Origin: Flavobacteriia bacterium
GTDB taxonomy: Bacteria; Bacteroidota; Bacteroidia; Flavobacteriales; Schleiferiaceae
Assembly (NCBI GenBank): GCA_949516455.1
Contig: CATILC010000119.1
Coordinates: 1-13,318, forward strand
Length of the DNA stretch: 13,318 nucleotides
Direction of reading: 5' to 3'
This document shows, in pieces, positions 13,268 to 13,318 of the stretch. Within the stretch, counting starts at the first letter, position 1, and every line of letters starts with the position of its first letter. A program made the position numbers and the translations under genes. The notes under the pieces were generated by a model. That model searched no databases, was not told the origin of the DNA, and saw only the letters and a program-made list of their open reading frames with translations.

Positions 13268-13318
13268 GTGGTGTCCGCGACGGCCAAAGAAGAATTGACC
13301 CTCAATGGTTGCATTCTC
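13265..13318 (-). CDS. C-terminal end of an unidentified gene (cut by window edge)
   Basis: An open frame enters from the right edge and ends in TAA at 13267-13265. The 17 visible residues are ENATIEGQFFFGRRGHH. Support comes from its position: a convergent stop only 11 nt after dciA and no other frame explaining this stretch. The aromatic-rich end followed by a basic/His tail is too short to assign to a family. It may be an envelope protein, but that is a guess. Confidence 0.45.
   Translation of the reverse strand, partial: ENATIEGQFFFGRRGHH

Noticed and set aside
1..13318. CRISPR array, tRNA/rRNA gene, IS element, phage or defence island
   Set aside because: No regularly spaced direct repeats, cloverleaf-like segments, transposase motifs or defence-gene domains were seen; the gene content is housekeeping.

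Overview
The window looks like chromosomal housekeeping DNA from a member of the Bacteroidota, most likely Flavobacteriales. The grounds are: a GlmM starting MTLIKSISGIRGTIGG, the form usual in that phylum; a DUF2911 lipoprotein-like/periplasmic protein; a recF-dciA pair divergent from a TPR-ribH pair; and intergenic boxes matching the Bacteroidota sigma-A -7 element TAnnTTTG instead of TATAAT. Base composition looks near 50% G+C by eye, which is high for Flavobacteria, so the family is uncertain. Genes are packed tightly: no stretch above 300 bases lacks a gene, and I see no tRNA, rRNA, IS element, CRISPR array or phage gene.

Layout. (1) 1-2597, minus strand: an operon reading TPR-repeat protein, then a DUF368 polyprenyl-phosphate transporter, then aroE, which runs off the left edge. 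Gaps are 2 and 4 nt. (2) 2598-2762: divergent promoter region. (3) 2763-6753, plus strand: glmM, then two tandem fold-type-I PLP enzymes of aminotransferase class V. The first is an unusual 500-residue member and the second is a group I (NifS/IscS-type) cysteine desulfurase. The genes overlap. (4) 6761-8179, minus strand: a 472-residue conserved protein of unknown function, convergent with the desulfurase. (5) 8252-9022, plus strand: a PhnP-like metallo-beta-lactamase-fold hydrolase. (6) 9021-11783, minus strand: a probable operon reading membrane-anchored TPR protein, ribH, marC and a DUF2911 exported protein, ended by an intrinsic terminator at 9021-9046. (7) 11867-13253, plus strand: recF and dciA. 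(8) 13265-13318, minus strand: the last 17 codons of an unidentified gene.

Functional themes are cell-envelope precursor supply (GlmM makes glucosamine-1-phosphate for UDP-GlcNAc; DUF368 proteins recycle undecaprenyl phosphate; AroE feeds aromatic synthesis), sulfur/PLP chemistry, riboflavin synthesis (RibH), and DNA repair with helicase loading (RecF, DciA). I found no clear undescribed defence or mobile system. The most open questions are the unknown 472-residue family, the unusual PLP enzyme with an R-G-G-C-S-C motif, and the promoter and start-codon architecture (very short or absent leaders, a TTGA stop/start overlap).
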